This document shows, in pieces, positions 63,228 through 64,000 of a stretch of DNA of 64,000 bases. The notes under the pieces were generated by a model. The model did not search any database. It was not told the origin of the DNA and saw nothing but the letters and a program-made list of their open reading frames with translations. Both the position numbers and the translations under genes were made by a program. The first letter of the stretch is position 1; every line of letters begins with the position of its first letter. Source of the DNA: GCA-2748575 sp965222725 (lineage in GTDB: Bacteria > Pseudomonadota > Gammaproteobacteria > Pseudomonadales > Ketobacteraceae); assembly GCA_965222725.1 (NCBI GenBank), contig OZ244969.1, positions 5,394,001 to 5,458,000 on the forward strand. The letters are read 5' to 3'.

Positions 63228-64000
63228 TTATTGTATCAATGAGTGCTCCCGCAGGCTTTCAATTCGGTCCCGCAGGCGGGCTGCCTCTTCGAATTCCAGG
63301 TTTTTGGCGTGCTGATACATCTGCTCTTCCAGCCTGGCAATTTCCTTCGCCATGTTTTTGGGATCCAGCACCTCGTATTCCCGGGTGCGGCGCTCACGGA
63401 CACCGGCGGATTTCTTGCGGTCACCGCCTCGCTTGGAACCGGGGGCGTAGGAGGCTTCCAGAATATCCTCCACCGACTTGCGCACCCCTTCAGGCGTAAT
63501 ACCGTGCTCTTCATTGAACGCAATCTGTTTGATGCGGCGGCGCTCGGTTTCATCCAGGGCACGCTGCATGGAACCGGTGACCTTGTCAGCATAAAGGATG
63601 GCGCGACCGTTCAGGTTCCGGGCAGCCCGGCCGATGGTCTGAATCAGGGAGCGGTCCGAACGCAAAAAACCTTCCTTATCGGCATCCAGAATCGCCACCA
63701 GTGACACCTCCGGCATATCCAGCCCTTCCCGCAGCAGGTTGATACCCACCAGCACATCGAACTCCCCCAGCCTGAGATCGCGGATAATCTCGACCCGCTC
63801 CACCGTATCAATATCGGAATGGAGGTAGCGTACCCGCACCCCATGATCCAGCAGGTATTCCGTCAGATCTTCCGCCATGCGCTTGGTGAGTGTGGTTACC
63901 AGCACCCGTTCACCGGTTGGCACCACTTTGTTGATTTCCCCCAACAAGTCATCCACCTGGGTGGTGGCCGGACGCACTTCCACATTGGGGTCCACCAGGC
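63228..64000 (-). CDS. uvrB: UvrABC excinuclease subunit B, C-terminal part
   Basis: C-terminal ~257 residues of UvrB; the N-terminal part lies beyond the right window edge. It has helicase motifs in YLHSDIDTVERVEIIRDLRL, GINLLREGLDMPEVSLVAIL and QTIGRAARNLNG, the linker, and the UvrC-binding UVR motif at the end (LEEQMYQHAKNLEFEEAARL). Part of nucleotide excision repair. The frame continues through the edge, so the GTG at 63995 is not the start. Confidence 0.97.
   Translation of the reverse strand, partial: LVDPNVEVRPATTQVDDLLGEINKVVPTGERVLVTTLTKRMAEDLTEYLLDHGVRVRYLHSDIDTVERVEIIRDLRLGEFDVLVGINLLREGLDMPEVSLVAILDADKEGFLRSDRSLIQTIGRAARNLNGRAILYADKVTGSMQRALDETERRRIKQIAFNEEHGITPEGVRKSVEDILEASYAPGSKRGGDRKKSAGVRERRTREYEVLDPKNMAKEIARLEEQMYQHAKNLEFEEAARLRDRIESLREHSLIQ

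Noticed and set aside
63995..63995. GTG at 63995 as start of a separate gene
   Set aside because: The frame continues to the window edge and the sequence is the middle of UvrB.

Overview
The window looks like part of the chromosome of a moderately GC-rich, free-living gammaproteobacterium, probably a marine or oil-associated lipid degrader related to Alcanivorax, Ketobacter, Marinobacter or Pseudomonas. Three things point this way: the infC-rpmI-rplT-pheST-ihfA-merR block, a complete acyclic-terpene utilisation (atu) operon, and many acyl-CoA genes. The placement rests on gene content and order read by eye, not on a search.

Left part (1-10.7 kb): a truncated membrane sensor gene, an operon of a PLP-dependent deaminase-like enzyme, NAD kinase and a metallophosphatase, a coiled-coil protein of unknown role, an AraC-type regulator, a 44-residue acidic protein, a decayed arsJ gene, a lipoprotein, tRNA-Asp and tRNA-Val, and two TetR regulators. 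The second TetR gene is divergent from the atu operon. The gap between them holds two nested-hairpin repeat elements and a palindromic candidate operator.

Lipid and terpene catabolism (11.3-28 kb): atuABCDEF in the Pseudomonas order, for degradation of citronellol/geraniol-type compounds through geranyl-CoA carboxylase. It is followed by a FATP-like acyl-CoA synthetase, an orphan MbcA/ParS-like protein, a nitronate monooxygenase, a protein with a duplicated domain, a beta-lactamase-fold hydrolase, a small helical protein and an acyl-CoA desaturase. Envelope, FHA-like and sensor-domain proteins follow (28-32 kb), with a type II thioesterase and tRNA-Pro.

Biosynthetic region (32-54 kb), the most interesting part: two proteins form an assembly line read as A-PCP-KS-AT-ACP-aminotransferase and C-A-PCP-C. 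The line has no thioesterase, and the last C domain has Gln in place of the second motif His. Downstream are two overlapping alpha/beta hydrolase genes whose nucleophile elbows carry Arg and Cys, resembling exosortase A system-associated hydrolases 2 and 1. A flippase lies convergent to them. Divergent from the assembly line is a tight operon of a TIGR04325-type methyltransferase, an acyltransferase-3 and a JmjC/cupin oxygenase. A lipoprotein, a LuxR-type response regulator and a hybrid histidine kinase lie beyond. The signature reading (valine-like, then malonyl with transamination, then glycine) suggests a short beta-amino-acid-containing product. The neighbouring genes hint that it may be a surface or glycan-linked modification rather than a free peptide; this is inference.

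Right part (54-64 kb): a PAS-GGDEF diguanylate cyclase, merR-ihfA-pheT-pheS, rplT-rpmI-infC (infC starting with ATT), tRNA-Val(GAC), a UDP-glucuronate 4-epimerase-like gene and the 3' part of uvrB. No CRISPR array, complete insertion sequence or prophage was seen.
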